From Catenulispora pinistramenti (lineage in GTDB: Bacteria > Actinomycetota > Actinomycetes > Streptomycetales > Catenulisporaceae), in assembly GCF_018274385.1 (NCBI RefSeq), contig NZ_JAAFYZ010000102.1:1-33834 (forward strand): a DNA stretch of 33,834 nt. Direction: 5' to 3'. Positions 33,491 through 33,834 of the stretch are shown here, piece after piece. Each line of letters begins with the position of its first letter. Positions within the stretch are counted from its first letter, which is position 1. The position numbers and the translations under genes were made by a program. The notes beneath the pieces are model-generated. The model was given only the letters and a program-made list of their open reading frames with translations. It did not search any database and was not told the origin of the DNA.

Positions 33491-33705
33491 ACGATTGATT
33501 CCTGGGGGTACCGGCGCGAAACGTCACGCAGCCTCTGGCTGCCAAGGGCACAGTAGCGGCGCCTGGCCGCCCCGGCCGGCCCCCCGAAGCCAACCAGGCT
33601 GAGGGCGGCCGTCCGGGTCGCCCATGCTTGCTGCTGAGCCGTTTCGCCAGTTCGCTTGTCAGCTGGCGGTCCTGCTAGCCGGAACCCCCAGGAATCAATC
33701 GTCTA
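33488..33705. repeat. 218-bp element bounded by 28-bp inverted repeats that contain both flanking stop codons
   Basis: The arms at 33488-33515 and 33678-33705 are complementary at 27 of 28 positions. Each begins, on its own strand, with the TAG of the flanking gene followed by ACGATTGATTCCTGG. Inside, GCGAAACG (33516-33523) pairs with CGTTTCGC (33640-33647), and GCAGCC-TCT-GGCTGC (33528-33542) and GGCCGCC/GGCGGCC (33565-33571 with 33604-33610) form further stems. There is no open reading frame of note. A bidirectional terminator or a small non-autonomous repeat element are both possible. Confidence 0.88.
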
Positions 33706-33834
33706 GCCGATTGAAGCGGCTTTGACCAGCCCCAGGCTGATCAGGCTCTCGGCGCTGGCGACGATCGTCTCCTCTGTGGACCGCGTCTCCCAGCCCAGTA
33801 CTCGTCCTGCCTTGCTGCCATCAGCCTTCTTCAC
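33703..33834 (-). CDS. NAD-dependent epimerase/reductase family protein, C-terminal end only
   Basis: The last 43 codons of a gene entering from the right edge, read on the minus strand and ending with the TAG at 33705-33703. The sequence contains SKAGRVLGWETRSTEETI and then VASAESLISLGLVKAA. It matches the C-terminal helix region of extended short-chain dehydrogenases (NAD-dependent epimerase/dihydroflavonol-reductase type), where 'A-r-r-v-L-G-W-x-p-R-s-x-e-e-t-i' is typical. Substrate and full architecture cannot be judged. It converges on the glycosyltransferase gene, and its stop lies in the right arm of the inverted repeat. Confidence 0.65.
   Translation of the reverse strand: MKKADGSKAGRVLGWETRSTEETIVASAESLISLGLVKAASIG

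Noticed and set aside
33488..33705. Insertion sequence with terminal inverted repeats
   Set aside because: No transposase reading frame in the 162-bp interior and no obvious target-site duplication. Kept only as an inverted-repeat element.

Overview
The window is very GC-rich, with G/C at nearly every third codon position, and reads as chromosomal DNA of a filamentous actinomycete. Several genes point there: the SepH cell-division protein, a DUF5998 protein, a SigE-family sigma factor, a topoisomerase IV-type GyrA paralogue, a DtxR/IdeR-type iron box and many GTG starts. Streptomycetales or Catenulisporales would fit, but the sequence alone does not settle the genus. I see no tRNA, rRNA, CRISPR array, transposase or prophage gene.

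Layout. 1-4.0 kb: 3' part of a WD40-repeat protein (+), then a convergent, translationally coupled pair on the minus strand (sucrase/ferredoxin-like protein, then a protein-tyrosine phosphatase). 4.1-6.5 kb: an unrecognised protein followed by two MacB/LolD-type ABC ATPases with no permease beside them. 6.5-9.3 kb: a structured intergenic region, then parC-like topoisomerase (-). 9.4-12.7 kb: a small lipoprotein gene that appears frameshifted, then DUF5998, an alkaline-phosphatase-superfamily enzyme and a two-domain sulfurtransferase. 12.8-16.4 kb: an iron-regulated Efe uptake locus in which EfeU and EfeO are one polypeptide, followed by the Tat-exported DyP peroxidase EfeB. 16.5-18.2 kb: an Eis-like and a small GNAT acetyltransferase (convergent). 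18.3-20.4 kb: sepH (-) and a TRIC-type channel (+). 20.5-23.2 kb, minus strand: an LCIB-like carbonic-anhydrase-fold protein, then a SigE-family sigma factor overlapping a one-pass membrane protein that may regulate it. 23.4-26.1 kb: aconitase with its own promoter and a palindromic operator candidate. 26.2-29.4 kb: a small TPR-like protein (-) divergent from a DUF1800-DUF1501 pair. 29.7-33.5 kb: dxs and a GT39/ArnT-like membrane glycosyltransferase. The right edge holds the last 43 codons of a probable NAD-dependent epimerase (-).

Most genes are housekeeping or conserved actinobacterial genes. The more unusual material lies at gene ends and in fusions. Three genes have 17-18 bp direct tandem repeats that start inside the last codons and run across the stop codon. 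A TRIC gene has its stop inside a perfect hairpin. Two convergent genes at the right edge have their stops inside the two arms of one 28-bp inverted repeat. Protein-level oddities are the EfeU-EfeO fusion, an AbrB-like tail on an ABC ATPase, a bacterial LCIB-family protein with its metal ligands intact, and a Gly-to-Ser change in the quinolone-determining region of the topoisomerase.
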